Origin: Oscillospiraceae bacterium
Lineage (GTDB): Bacteria > Bacillota > Clostridia > Oscillospirales > Acutalibacteraceae
NCBI GenBank assembly: GCA_902774035.1
Contig: CACYHA010000012.1
Location: forward strand, 1-53,249
Reading direction: 5' to 3'
Length of the DNA: 53,249 nucleotides
A program made the position numbers and the translations under genes. Below the pieces are notes generated by a model. That model was not told the DNA's origin, did not search any database, and worked only from the letters and a program-made list of their open reading frames with translations. Numbering within the stretch: position 1 is the stretch's first letter; every line of letters begins with the position of its first letter. Shown here piece after piece: positions 1-7,186 of the stretch.

Positions 1-825
1 AATCCGTACCAGGTGATCGACAACGAAGAAATGGACGAGCTGGTGCAAAGCATCAAAGAGCGCGGGATTCTCACGCCGCTGATCGTGATGCCGAAGCCGA
101 ACGACACACACGTCTTTGAACTCATCAGCGGACACAGGCGGCTGTATGCCGCACAGAAGGCGGGACTTGAAACCGTCCCTGCCATTGTATGCAATGTCAG
201 CCGTGACGAAGCCGCGATCATGGTGGTGGACAGCAATCTGCACCGGGAACATATTTTGCCGAGCGAGAAGGCAAAGGCGTACAAGCTGCGGTTGGACGCA
301 AAAAAGAGACAAGGAAATCGTTCGGATTTAACTTCGTCCCAAGTTGGGACGAAGTTGCGGGCAGACGAAGAACTTGCTCAAATTGCGGGCGAAAGCAGAA
401 ATCAAATTCACCGTTTTATTCGCTTAAATAACCTTGTTCCGGAACTGCAATCTTTGGTTGATGAAAACAAGATTGCTCTTACCCCGGCTGTGGAACTCTC
501 CTATCTCACTGAAGATGAGCAAACCAATTTGCTGGAAACCATCGAGAGCGAAGACTGCACGCCGTCACTCTCCCAGGCGCAGCAGATGCGCAAGCTGTCC
601 GCGCAGGGGCAGCTGGACATGGACGCGGTGTTTCATACGATGACCAAGCCGAAACCCAACCAGCAGGAAAAGGTCACGCTGCCGTATCAAAAGCTGCCGA
701 TAGATAAGATCCGCAACTATGCCAAAACGGAACCGACGCCGCAGATCGTGCAGGACTTTCTTTTGAAAGCTGTGGAGCACTACTGCCGGTATCTTGAGCG
801 GCAGAAGGACAAGGGGGAACGATGA
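1..825 (+). CDS. ParB/Spo0J-type partition protein (5' partial)
   Basis: The reading frame is open from base 1, so the true start lies upstream of the window. The N-terminal part has the ParB/Srx fold signature, including GHRR (about residue 40 of the visible protein) and the DSNLHRE box of ParB proteins. A helix-turn-helix region follows (DEELAQIAGESRNQIHRFIRL, given here only as its position, about residues 121-141). ParB proteins bind parS-like sites and work with a ParA ATPase. Here the gene is followed by small genes, a BRO protein and a serine recombinase, which fits partition of a large integrative element rather than the chromosome. The gene contains a perfect 27-base palindrome at 330-356. 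Family assignment is firm; the role in element maintenance is inferred. Confidence 0.88.
   Translation, partial: NPYQVIDNEEMDELVQSIKERGILTPLIVMPKPNDTHVFELISGHRRLYAAQKAGLETVPAIVCNVSRDEAAIMVVDSNLHREHILPSEKAKAYKLRLDAKKRQGNRSDLTSSQVGTKLRADEELAQIAGESRNQIHRFIRLNNLVPELQSLVDENKIALTPAVELSYLTEDEQTNLLETIESEDCTPSLSQAQQMRKLSAQGQLDMDAVFHTMTKPKPNQQEKVTLPYQKLPIDKIRNYAKTEPTPQIVQDFLLKAVEHYCRYLERQKDKGER
330..356. repeat. Perfect 27-base palindrome inside parB
   Basis: Arms AACTTCGTCCCAA and TTGGGACGAAGTT flank a single central G. The dyad encodes LTSSQVGTK in frame, so it may be a by-product of the protein sequence or a hairpin/operator embedded in the gene. A comparable dyad lies in the BRO gene at 1666-1690. 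Confidence 0.6.
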
Positions 826-965
826 TGTGCCGAGGATTCGCACAATTGCACAAAAACAGGCCGGATGGTAAAATGATTTCAGCAGATCGCTTTCCCTTCC
901 GGCATAATCTTTCCAAAGATTCCCAAAACTATGCGAAGGGAGGTGAAGCGATCGGTGAAAATTGA
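822..965 (+). CDS. Small ORF coupled to parB (47 aa, unknown)
   Basis: ATG at 822 overlaps the parB stop codon (ATGA) and follows a good ribosome binding site (AAGGGGGA, 811-818). The 47-residue product begins MMCRGFAQLHKNRPDG and runs into the start of the next gene, overlapping its GTG start at 955. No family is recognised. The overlap and spacing look like translational coupling, but so short a frame could also be fortuitous. Confidence 0.35.
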   Translation: MMCRGFAQLHKNRPDGKMISADRFPFRHNLSKDSQNYAKGGEAIGEN

Positions 966-1194
966 CTATGTGGAAGAGCCGCTGCGACAGGTGCGTATCT
1001 GGCTGACGCGCGCAGAGGGCAAGGATCAGGCACTCCTGGATTCTCTCAAACCGCGTTATAAGGAGTGGAAAGCGCAGGGCTATTTGCCGGTGGTGTTTGA
1101 ATCGGGCGAAAGCAAGCTGGAAGACGATATGTATCTGCTGCTCAAGCATAACTACGATCTTATGAAGCAACAGCGCCGAGAATGTAACCGATGA
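955..1194 (+). CDS. Small conserved-looking mobile-element protein (79 aa)
   Basis: GTG at 955 is chosen because GGGAGGTG (938-945) lies nine bases upstream; an in-frame ATG at 931 has no ribosome binding site. The product (VKIDYVEEPLRQVRIWLTRA...) is charged and soluble, without signal peptide or membrane segment. I recall similar small proteins beside parB/recombinase genes of clostridial conjugative elements, but cannot name a domain. The last three codons and the stop lie inside the terminal inverted repeat of a MITE-like element (1184-1344), so the C-terminus may have been rewritten by that insertion. Confidence 0.55.
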   Translation: MKIDYVEEPLRQVRIWLTRAEGKDQALLDSLKPRYKEWKAQGYLPVVFESGESKLEDDMYLLLKHNYDLMKQQRRECNR

Positions 1195-1344
1195 CAAACC
1201 CGAGTGTGCAAATCTTGACGGAATATTTTCCGTCATTTTGGACAAAAACCTCTTGAAAGCCGAAAGGCTTCCCGCGAGCTTTTTGAAACATCTGACGAAA
1301 AATCTTCTCGCCAATCTTTACACACTAAGTTTATCATCGGTTAC
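1184..1344. repeat. MITE-like element, family A, copy 1
   Basis: A 161-base non-coding element. The two ends are inverted: GTAACCGATGACAAAC at the left against GTAACCGATGATAAAC (reverse complement of the right end), and the similarity continues inward with mismatches for about 55 bases. The inner part (TCTTGAAAGCC, CATCTGACGAA, TCTCGCCAATCTT) matches copy 2 at 28096-28255. There is no transposase. It overlaps the stop codon of the preceding gene. No clear target-site duplication is visible. Confidence 0.7.
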
Positions 1345-1388
1345 ACGAACGCGAAGCATCGAGATGATGCAGCCGAACAACATTTCAA

Positions 1389-1423
1389 CAGGGATTGACA
1401 TCCCTGTTTACATATGATACAAT
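1389..1423 (+). promoter_or_regulatory. Promoter with overlapping operator dyad, BRO/recombinase operon
   Basis: The -35 box TTGACA (1395-1400) and -10 box TACAAT (1418-1423) are 17 bases apart. A 7-4-7 dyad, CAGGGAT-TGAC-ATCCCTG (1389-1406), covers the -35 box. This arrangement suggests repression of the BRO protein and recombinase genes by a dimeric regulator; the regulator is not identified. Confidence 0.6.
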
Positions 1424-1478
1424 GTTGATGGAAAACATCTAAATTTGAATTAACAATATGTGGAACAGGAGACAAATA

Positions 1479-2363
1479 ATGGAACAAAAAAATTTGCAGA
1501 AATTTGAAAACCAGCCGATCCGCATGGCCTGGGACGAAGAAAAAGAGACATGGTATTTCTCCGTGGTGGACGTGGTCGGCGCACTGACCGATCAGCCGGA
1601 CGCGCGTCACGCGAGCACCTATTGGGCGGTTTTGAAAAAAAGATTGAAATCCGAGGGCGCGGATGAACTGCTTACAAATTGTAAGCAGTTGAAAATGAAA
1701 GCGCAAGACGGAAAAAACCGTTTGACCGACGTTGCCGACACGGAACAGCTTTTGCGCATTGTGCAGTCTGTGCCGTCGCCGAAAGCCGAACCGTTCAAGC
1801 TCTGGCTGGCGCGGGTCGGCAGCGAGCGCATTGAAGAAACCATCGACCCGGAGCAGGCGATCGACCGTGCGCTGGAGACCTATCTCAAAAAGGGCTACAG
1901 CGAGGAGTGGGTGCATCAGCGGCTGCTGGCGATCCGCATCCGCAACGAGCTGACTGAGGAATGGCAGAAACGCGGCGTGGAGAAGGGCAAGGAATTTGCG
2001 ATCCTGACCGACGACATCACCAAGGCGTGGTCGGGCATGACCACGCGGCAATACAAAAATCTCAAAGGACTCAAAAAAGAAAACCTGCGCGACAACATGA
2101 CCGACACCGAACTGGTGCTGACCATGCTCGCTGAAGCGTCCACGCGTGACATTTCTAAAGCGGAGCATCCCGCGGGGTTCGATGAGAGCCGCTCGGTGGC
2201 GCAGCGCGGCGGCAAGGTTGCAGGCACCGCTCGCCAGGCGCTGGAAGCGGAAACCGGACAACCTGTTGTCACGGAGAAGAACGCATCGCAGCTCGGCCTT
2301 TTGATGAGCGACCTGATCGAAGCCGTGGCGCACGAGCTGCCGAAAAAGGAGGAGGACACATGA
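1479..2363 (+). CDS. BRO-N family protein (phage antirepressor-like)
   Basis: ATG 1479 is preceded by CAGGAGA at the right distance; an upstream in-frame ATG at 1458 has none. The 294-residue product has an N-terminal BRO-N domain (about residues 10-115: IRMAWDEEKETWYFSVVDVV, then the LTDVADTEQLLRIVQSVPSP stretch). This domain is found in phage antirepressors and baculovirus BRO DNA-binding proteins. The C-terminal half is charged and helical. The stop overlaps the recombinase start (ATGA), so the two are co-translated. A role in controlling the element or its excision is inferred from that coupling. Confidence 0.8.
   Translation: MEQKNLQKFENQPIRMAWDEEKETWYFSVVDVVGALTDQPDARHASTYWAVLKKRLKSEGADELLTNCKQLKMKAQDGKNRLTDVADTEQLLRIVQSVPSPKAEPFKLWLARVGSERIEETIDPEQAIDRALETYLKKGYSEEWVHQRLLAIRIRNELTEEWQKRGVEKGKEFAILTDDITKAWSGMTTRQYKNLKGLKKENLRDNMTDTELVLTMLAEASTRDISKAEHPAGFDESRSVAQRGGKVAGTARQALEAETGQPVVTEKNASQLGLLMSDLIEAVAHELPKKEEDT
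1666..1690. repeat. Perfect 25-base palindrome inside the BRO gene
   Basis: Arms AACTGCTTACAA and TTGTAAGCAGTT flank a single A. It encodes LLTNCKQL in frame. It resembles the parB dyad at 330-356 in design (12-13 base arms, one central base) but not in sequence. Confidence 0.6.
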
Positions 2364-4528
2364 CCGAAACATTCAACATCGCCGCCTACTGCCGCATTTC
2401 GGTGGACGACGAGAAAGAGAATGAGAACACGTCGATTGAAAACCAGAAGTCGATCATCAGCGACTATGTTTCGCGCACCTTTCCCGGTTCGGAGCTGACC
2501 TTTTTTGAGGATCGCGACCGCAGCGGCTATACCTTTGCGCAGCGCGAAGGCTATCAGCGGATGCGCCCGCAGCTGCTCTCCGGCCGATATGACATTCTGA
2601 TCGTCAAGGATCTTTCCCGCTTTTCCCGGCGGAACGGCCATGGACTGGTGGAGCTGGAAACCCTGCGCGACGCCGGGGTGCGCATCATCGCCATCGGTGA
2701 TTCCATCGACTACCCGACGAACGACGACTGGCTGCGCATCCAGATCTACTTCTTCGTCAACGAAATGCCCGTGACCGATACCTCCAAAAAGGTGAAGAAC
2801 GTCATCAAGCGGCGGCAGGAGGAGGGCAAATGGATCTGCTCCGTGCCTTACGGCTACGTCATCACGAACAGCAAGACCGGCGCGTTTGCAGTTGAGCCAA
2901 GCGAGGCAGCCGTGGTGCAAAAGGTGTTTGATCTGTATCTTGAAGGTTGGGGCTATCAGAAGATCGCAAACTACCTGACCGAGCAGCACATTCCGACGCC
3001 GCGCATGAATGAGCGCGCCCGGATCGAAGCCAGCGGCGGGGTCTATCACCGCAAGGTAAAGGACACCTGGAGCATCGTGACCATTCAGGGAATCCTCTTC
3101 AACGATTTCTATATCGGCACGCTGCGGCAGGGCAAATACACACGCAAAAAGATCAACGGCGACGACGTGCGAAAAGACGCAAGCGAACACATCGTCTTTG
3201 AAAACCACCATGAACCGATCATCGACTACCGCACGTTTGCGATCGCGCAGGGGATGCTGCAAAAGCGCTCCACCGACCATTACCGCGGCGTCAAGAAGTA
3301 TGACAATATCTATTCCGGCTTCATGGTCTGCGGCGACTGCGGCAGCCCGATGTTCCCCATGAGCCGTCCGGGCGGCAACGACGCCTACCGCTGCGGCACC
3401 TATCACCGAAGGGGGCGCAAGGCCTGCAGCAGCCACTTCATCAAGGTCGCAACGCTGGATGAGCTGCTGAAGGGCTACCTGCAGAGCGTACGTGAAACCA
3501 GCGCGGAGATGATGAAAAAGCTGGAACGGTCCATCACCGACGAAAAGAAAACCCTGAAAGCCCAGACCGACGCTGCCGCGCGGTTGGAGGATCTGCTGGC
3601 GGACGCCATCGGCGAGCGGGCGATCCTTTCGCGGCAGATGGCGCGGGAGATCATGCGCAGCCCGGAAAAGGAAGCGCTGATCGAGACGACCTATGAAACC
3701 CTGCTGGGTGACTGCGACAAGCGCATCGAGGGGCTGCAGAATCAGATCGCGCTGACGCACGACAAATACAACACCGTCATCCGCGTCAACCGCATCGCCA
3801 AAGAGACGATCGCCATTCTGGACAACATTCTTGATAAGAACAAGCTCGACCGGAACGACTTGGAATTCCTGCTGGAACGCATCTTTGTCTTTGAAGATCA
3901 CATCCATGTCAAGCTCAAAAGCGACATCGAATCCATTCTGCAAAGCGGCGCACTGCCGGAAGAAACGGAGGCCACCGTAAATTTTAATTCAGGCGTCATA
4001 AACAGCTTGCACACGGTCATCGTCCAGCGCACAGAAAAGCGCGAGGACAAGGTTTATGACGTCAATGTTATCAGCAGCGGAGACCCGCTGGAGATTTACA
4101 CCGATGCCCAGGGCGAAGTGATCTTCAAAAAATACAGTCCCATCGGGGAGCTGGAGCCATACACCAAGCAGTACGCCGAGGTGCTTTACCGCACCACGGG
4201 TCTGCCGGTGGTGATCTGCGACCGGGACCACGTGATCGCGGCGGCCGGCGTTTCCAAAAAGCAGGTGCTCGATAAGCGCATCTCGCCCGAGCTGGAGACC
4301 GCCATGGAATATCGCACGACCTATCTCGCGACCCCGGGCGGCCCGGTGTTGCCCGTTTGCGAGGACGCGGACAAGACCGCGGCGGTCATGGCGCCGATCC
4401 TCGGCGGGGGCGACGTGATGGGCGCGGTGCTGGTGCTCTGCGGCGACACGCAGACCCCGGTCGGCCCCACGGAGGAAAAGCTCGTGCAGGTCGCGGCCGG
4501 CTTCCTCGGCAAACAGATGGAGGAATAA
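2360..4528 (+). CDS. Large serine recombinase fused in frame to the SpoVT C-terminal domain
   Basis: Residues 1-573 form a large serine recombinase. The resolvase domain carries YCRIS with the nucleophile serine and DLSRFSRR; a recombinase domain follows, then a zinc ribbon near residues 323-350 (CGDC and two later Cys) and a coiled coil about 375-470. From Gly574 the sequence switches to stage V sporulation protein T: GDPLEIYTD, EVIFKKYSPIGEL, a GAF-like domain (LPVVICDRDHVIAA), ending AAGFLGKQMEE. That is 149 residues against 178 in B. subtilis SpoVT, so about 29 residues, the AbrB-type DNA-binding domain, are missing. The simplest reading is that this is the right end of an element that integrated at about codon 30 of spoVT. 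Whether one long fusion protein is made is unknown. Confidence 0.85.
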   Translation: MTETFNIAAYCRISVDDEKENENTSIENQKSIISDYVSRTFPGSELTFFEDRDRSGYTFAQREGYQRMRPQLLSGRYDILIVKDLSRFSRRNGHGLVELETLRDAGVRIIAIGDSIDYPTNDDWLRIQIYFFVNEMPVTDTSKKVKNVIKRRQEEGKWICSVPYGYVITNSKTGAFAVEPSEAAVVQKVFDLYLEGWGYQKIANYLTEQHIPTPRMNERARIEASGGVYHRKVKDTWSIVTIQGILFNDFYIGTLRQGKYTRKKINGDDVRKDASEHIVFENHHEPIIDYRTFAIAQGMLQKRSTDHYRGVKKYDNIYSGFMVCGDCGSPMFPMSRPGGNDAYRCGTYHRRGRKACSSHFIKVATLDELLKGYLQSVRETSAEMMKKLERSITDEKKTLKAQTDAAARLEDLLADAIGERAILSRQMAREIMRSPEKEALIETTYETLLGDCDKRIEGLQNQIALTHDKYNTVIRVNRIAKETIAILDNILDKNKLDRNDLEFLLERIFVFEDHIHVKLKSDIESILQSGALPEETEATVNFNSGVINSLHTVIVQRTEKREDKVYDVNVISSGDPLEIYTDAQGEVIFKKYSPIGELEPYTKQYAEVLYRTTGLPVVICDRDHVIAAAGVSKKQVLDKRISPELETAMEYRTTYLATPGGPVLPVCEDADKTAAVMAPILGGGDVMGAVLVLCGDTQTPVGPTEEKLVQVAAGFLGKQMEE
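4065..4090. other. Predicted attachment junction (element / spoVT)
   Basis: Homology changes from recombinase (KVYDVNVISSG) to SpoVT (GDPLEIYTD) around 4070-4085. The crossover dinucleotide should lie near the GGAGAC at 4079-4084, because large serine recombinases exchange at a 2-base core. The matching left junction, with the first ~29 codons of spoVT, would lie upstream of this window. The exact point cannot be fixed from one end. Confidence 0.6.
4079..4528 (+). pseudogene. spoVT: spoVT 3' fragment (SpoVT C-terminal GAF-like domain)
   Basis: This is the chromosomal part of the fusion gene. In B. subtilis SpoVT is an AbrB-type regulator of forespore genes; its C-terminal GAF-like domain is thought to bind a ligand. 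Here the domain is complete and uninterrupted but has lost its DNA-binding half and its own start. It could be restored by precise excision of the element. Confidence 0.75.
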
Positions 4529-4552
4529 AATGCGGCGCAGCCGCCACCGTAC

Positions 4553-4604
4553 AAGCCTTCCCCATTTTGTGGGGAAGGTGGCAGCCGCAGGCTGACAGAT
4601 GAGG
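4553..4604. repeat. REP-like palindromic repeat
   Basis: GCCTTCCCC(attttgt)GGGGAAGG is followed by GTGG, a second small hairpin CAGCC(gca)GGCTG, and ACAGATGAGG. I recognise this layout as a dispersed intergenic repeat of Oscillospirales-type genomes (from memory, not checked). It lies directly after the spoVT fragment and may also act as a weak terminator. Confidence 0.55.
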
Positions 4605-4667
4605 CAAAATGCTGCTTTGCAGCGCACAGTCGATAGTAAACTCCCCGGCCGTGGTGCGGTCGGGGAG

Positions 4668-4841
4668 TTATTGTTCTTCTATAAATTCAAGCACATCTTC
4701 CACGCGGCAGTGAAGGATGGCGCAAAGGTCGTTGAGCGTGACGGTGCTGATGGGCTTGTTATGCTTGAGCCGGTCGAGCAGGCTGCGGCTGACGTTGTAA
4801 TCCTTGATGAGCTTATAGGTTGTGACCCCTTTTTCTTTCAT
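4668..4841 (-). CDS. Small XRE-family HTH regulator, possibly 5'-truncated (57 aa)
   Basis: The product MKEKGVTTYKLIKDYNVSRS continues as a typical Cro/XRE helix-turn-helix ending HCRVEDVLEFIEEQ. Relatives usually carry about ten more residues before this Met (recollection), and there is no ribosome binding site upstream. At base 4842 the sequence changes into an unrelated fragment on the other strand. The gene is therefore either a short functional regulator or a remnant. A hairpin, ACTCCCCG/CGGGGAGT, overlaps and follows its stop. Confidence 0.6.
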   Translation of the reverse strand: MKEKGVTTYKLIKDYNVSRSLLDRLKHNKPISTVTLNDLCAILHCRVEDVLEFIEEQ

Positions 4842-4842
4842 C

Positions 4843-4953
4843 GTGCAGCAAAGCGGCGCCTGCCGTTACTGCGGCGGAACGCATACGGGCTTCCCGGGCA
4901 TTCTGATCGGCTTCATCCACAGCATCCTCGCGCTGTTCGGGCTGAAAAAATAA
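4843..4953 (+). pseudogene. C-terminal fragment of a Cys/Gly-rich tail
   Basis: The frame ending at 4953 reads CRYCGGTHTGFPGILIGFIH then SILALFGLKK. Tails of this type (CxYCGxxHxG followed by GFxHxI and a basic end) occur at the C-terminus of secreted repeat proteins of gut clostridia, as I recall. There is no upstream coding part and no ribosome binding site. It seems to be the stump of a deleted gene, followed by its own strong terminator. Confidence 0.45.
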
Positions 4954-4970
4954 ACCTGAATCATTCATTA

Positions 4971-5009
4971 CGCCCGTCGCGGTTTGTTTCCGCGGCGGGC
5001 GATTTTTTT
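4971..5009 (+). terminator. Rho-independent terminator
   Basis: A 12-base stem, CGCCCGTCGCGG with CCGCGGCGGGCG (one G-T pair), loop TTTGTTT, then ATTTTTTT. Confidence 0.85.
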
Positions 5010-5019
5010 CGCAAACCGA

Positions 5020-5048
5020 TTGCCTTTTTCTCTCCTCTGCGCTATAAT
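5020..5048 (+). promoter_or_regulatory. Promoter of the GPH transporter gene
   Basis: TTGCCT (5020-5025), 17-base spacer, TATAAT (5043-5048). A heptamer-type repeat (TAACCGC TGACAGT TAACCGC, about 5054-5074) lies between promoter and gene. Confidence 0.65.
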
Positions 5049-5095
5049 AGTACTAACCGCTGACAGTTAACCGCTGCTTTGACCGGAGGCCAATG

Positions 5096-6625
5096 ATGAA
5101 AAATCCGTTCAAATTCTTTTTCTCCCGCGAAGAGAGCGACACGCTGGTTGCCAACAACCGCCTGCTGTCCTATGCGCTCGGCCTTGCCGGGCAGAACATG
5201 AACTACGGCTTTGTGTCGAACCGCCTGTTCGTCTTTCTCAACACCGTGTTGAAGATCGACTCGCGCAAGACCGGCCTGATCACCGGCTTTTCGACCCTCT
5301 GGGACGCCCTCAACGACCCGATCATCGGCACGCTGGTGGACACGCGCAAGTTCAGGCCCGGCAACAAGCTGCGCCCGTTTTTGCTGTATCTGCCGCCGAT
5401 CATCGGTGTACTGACGGCGCTGATGTTCTTTGATTTCGGCTTCAGCGAGGGGCAGACCGTCGCCTTCATCGTCGTGGTCTATCTGCTCTATGACATCGTG
5501 TATTCCTATCAGGATGTGGCGCTGTGGGGGATGCTGCCCCTTTCCAGCCCCAGCTCCGACGAGCGCGGGCGCGTGTCGCAATGGGCGACGATCGGCGCCG
5601 GGGCAGGGTCGACGGTCGCCGGGTTTTTCCCGCAGATCCGCCAGAGCATCGTCGATCTCGGCGTCGCGAACGAAAAAACGGCCTATTTCATCGGCGCGGT
5701 GGCGTTCGGCTTCGGCGGGATGCTCGTTTCCATGCTGGCCTACCGTATGCGCGAGAAGGTGGCCTATACCCGGCCGGAGGAAAAGCACGGCGTTTTGAAA
5801 AATCTTTCCGCTCTGCGCCACAATCGCACGCTGATCATCATCTGTCTGGCGCGGTTTGTGGCCTGCTTCTCTCTGACGCTGCCGTGGGAATACTTCTTTG
5901 AGACCCGGGGCGTGACCTATCACGTGCTCGGCATGGAGCTTTCCGGCGCCACGGTGCAGCTCCTGTACGGCATTCTGCCCGGCATCCCCGGCGCGTTCGC
6001 CATGTTCTTTTCCGCAAAAATCGCCCGGAAGATCGGCGGCATGAAGCGCATTCTGGTAATCGCCGAGGTTTGCTCGGTCACGATCCGTGTGATCTGCTTC
6101 TTCCTCGGCGCGAACGACCGCTTTCTCAGTTTTCCGGTGCTGCTGGCCATCATGGCGCTTGTGTCGATCATCAACATTCCGACGAGCATGAAGGACATCG
6201 CCCACCGTGCGCTGATCTCCGATTCCATCGACGAGGTGGAGCTGAAGACCGGCGAGCGCACCGAGGGCATCTCCTATTCCATGCAGAACTTCATTTCCAA
6301 GCTGACCGGCGCCGCGTCCAAGTTTATTCAGGGCTATCTGCTGCGCTGGCTCGGCTTCAACGAAAAGATCACCGACGCCGCCGGCCATGTGCTGGAGGGC
6401 ACGGCCGCCATTCGCGCCCACGGCGCAGACACGCGCTTTGTGCGTTTCCGCTGGCACCAGTTCATGCTGGGCCCGGCCATCGGCTCCGCGCTGTATCTGC
6501 TTGTGATCCTTTTCCTGCGGGACGACCGCGCCCACACACAGGAGGTGGAGCGCCTGCTGCGCGAAAAGCGTGCGCAGATGGAGCAGCCCCAAAGCGAAGA
6601 GGCTCCGGCGACCGTCGGGGGATAA
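5096..6625 (+). CDS. GPH-family (MFS_2, MelB-like) sugar transporter
   Basis: A polytopic membrane protein of about 509 residues with the GPH signature WDALNDPIIGTLVDTRKFRP in the first cytoplasmic loop. The family symports glycosides, pentosides or hexuronides with Na+ or H+. ATG 5096 is six bases from CGGAGG; ATG 5093 is only three bases away and less likely. The gene stands alone between its own promoter and a terminator, so the substrate cannot be read from neighbours. A second GPH gene lies at 32343-33998. Family is firm; substrate unknown. Confidence 0.85.
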   Translation: MKNPFKFFFSREESDTLVANNRLLSYALGLAGQNMNYGFVSNRLFVFLNTVLKIDSRKTGLITGFSTLWDALNDPIIGTLVDTRKFRPGNKLRPFLLYLPPIIGVLTALMFFDFGFSEGQTVAFIVVVYLLYDIVYSYQDVALWGMLPLSSPSSDERGRVSQWATIGAGAGSTVAGFFPQIRQSIVDLGVANEKTAYFIGAVAFGFGGMLVSMLAYRMREKVAYTRPEEKHGVLKNLSALRHNRTLIIICLARFVACFSLTLPWEYFFETRGVTYHVLGMELSGATVQLLYGILPGIPGAFAMFFSAKIARKIGGMKRILVIAEVCSVTIRVICFFLGANDRFLSFPVLLAIMALVSIINIPTSMKDIAHRALISDSIDEVELKTGERTEGISYSMQNFISKLTGAASKFIQGYLLRWLGFNEKITDAAGHVLEGTAAIRAHGADTRFVRFRWHQFMLGPAIGSALYLLVILFLRDDRAHTQEVERLLREKRAQMEQPQSEEAPATVGG

Positions 6626-6643
6626 CATCGCTGTCGCAAAAAA

Positions 6644-6683
6644 ACCGTTTCCTGAAACTGTTCGGAAACGGTTTGTTTTTTAT
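6644..6683 (+). terminator. Terminator of the GPH transporter gene
   Basis: AAACCGTTTCC pairs with GGAAACGGTTT, followed by GTTTTTT. The run of A on the other side makes it usable from the minus strand too, for the flavodoxin gene. Confidence 0.8.
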
Positions 6684-6688
6684 CTATG

Positions 6689-7186
6689 TCAATCGCCGGA
6701 CTGCCGCGCTTTTATGAACGCTGTCAGAGGCGCAAGGGCAGTTTCGTCGAATTTATCCACGCCGTTTTCTATGCGCTCGAGGGTTTTGGCTGCTTCGGGG
6801 TCGCCGCTTTTTTTTACTTCGGCGCGCATGGCTTTGCGCACGACGCCCATGGCGAGCTTGAGCATTCCGGTCACATTTTCTATGTGGAAATCGCCGGGTA
6901 AAAAGAAGAACTCCGCCGTGTCGAGTGCGGCCTTTTCGCGCACTTTGGCAATGTTCGTCTCGTCGTCCATCATGCCCACGCCGGCGACCGCCGCCAGATC
7001 AAAGCAGGCCTTTGCTTCGGCAAGGCCCTGAATTTCGTCGGCCATGATCCAGCCGAGATAAACCACGTCGTCGGCAACGGTGTCCTTCGCTTTTGCAAGC
7101 TCCAGCACGTCGCAGCCTGTCTGCTCCCCGAGAAGCTCGGCATAGCGCCGGGTGGTTCCGGCGTTGGAACGGTAAACGATCGTCAT
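6689..7186 (-). CDS. Flavodoxin-domain protein
   Basis: 165 residues starting MTIVYRSNAGTTRRYAELLG, which matches the FMN phosphate-binding loop of flavodoxin-domain proteins (T/S-x-S/N-x-G-T-T followed by a helix). The rest (VVYLGWIMADEIQGL) fits the fold. ATG 7186 has AAGGAGGA upstream and overlaps the stop of the preceding membrane protein (ATGA). The pair may form a small membrane-linked redox unit, but no partner is known. Related proteins are often annotated as protoporphyrinogen IX dehydrogenase-like or simply flavodoxin domain. Confidence 0.7.
   Translation of the reverse strand: MTIVYRSNAGTTRRYAELLGEQTGCDVLELAKAKDTVADDVVYLGWIMADEIQGLAEAKACFDLAAVAGVGMMDDETNIAKVREKAALDTAEFFFLPGDFHIENVTGMLKLAMGVVRKAMRAEVKKSGDPEAAKTLERIENGVDKFDETALAPLTAFIKARQSGD

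Noticed and set aside
1916-3943. A 675-codon open frame on the minus strand under the BRO and recombinase genes
   Set aside because: It is the antisense shadow of a high-GC coding region; the plus-strand frames carry clear recombinase and BRO motifs.
4065-4528. Recombinase-SpoVT fusion as a sequencing or assembly error
   Set aside because: The frame is open without shifts and the breakpoint matches what integration into a gene would produce. A misjoin cannot be fully excluded without reads.
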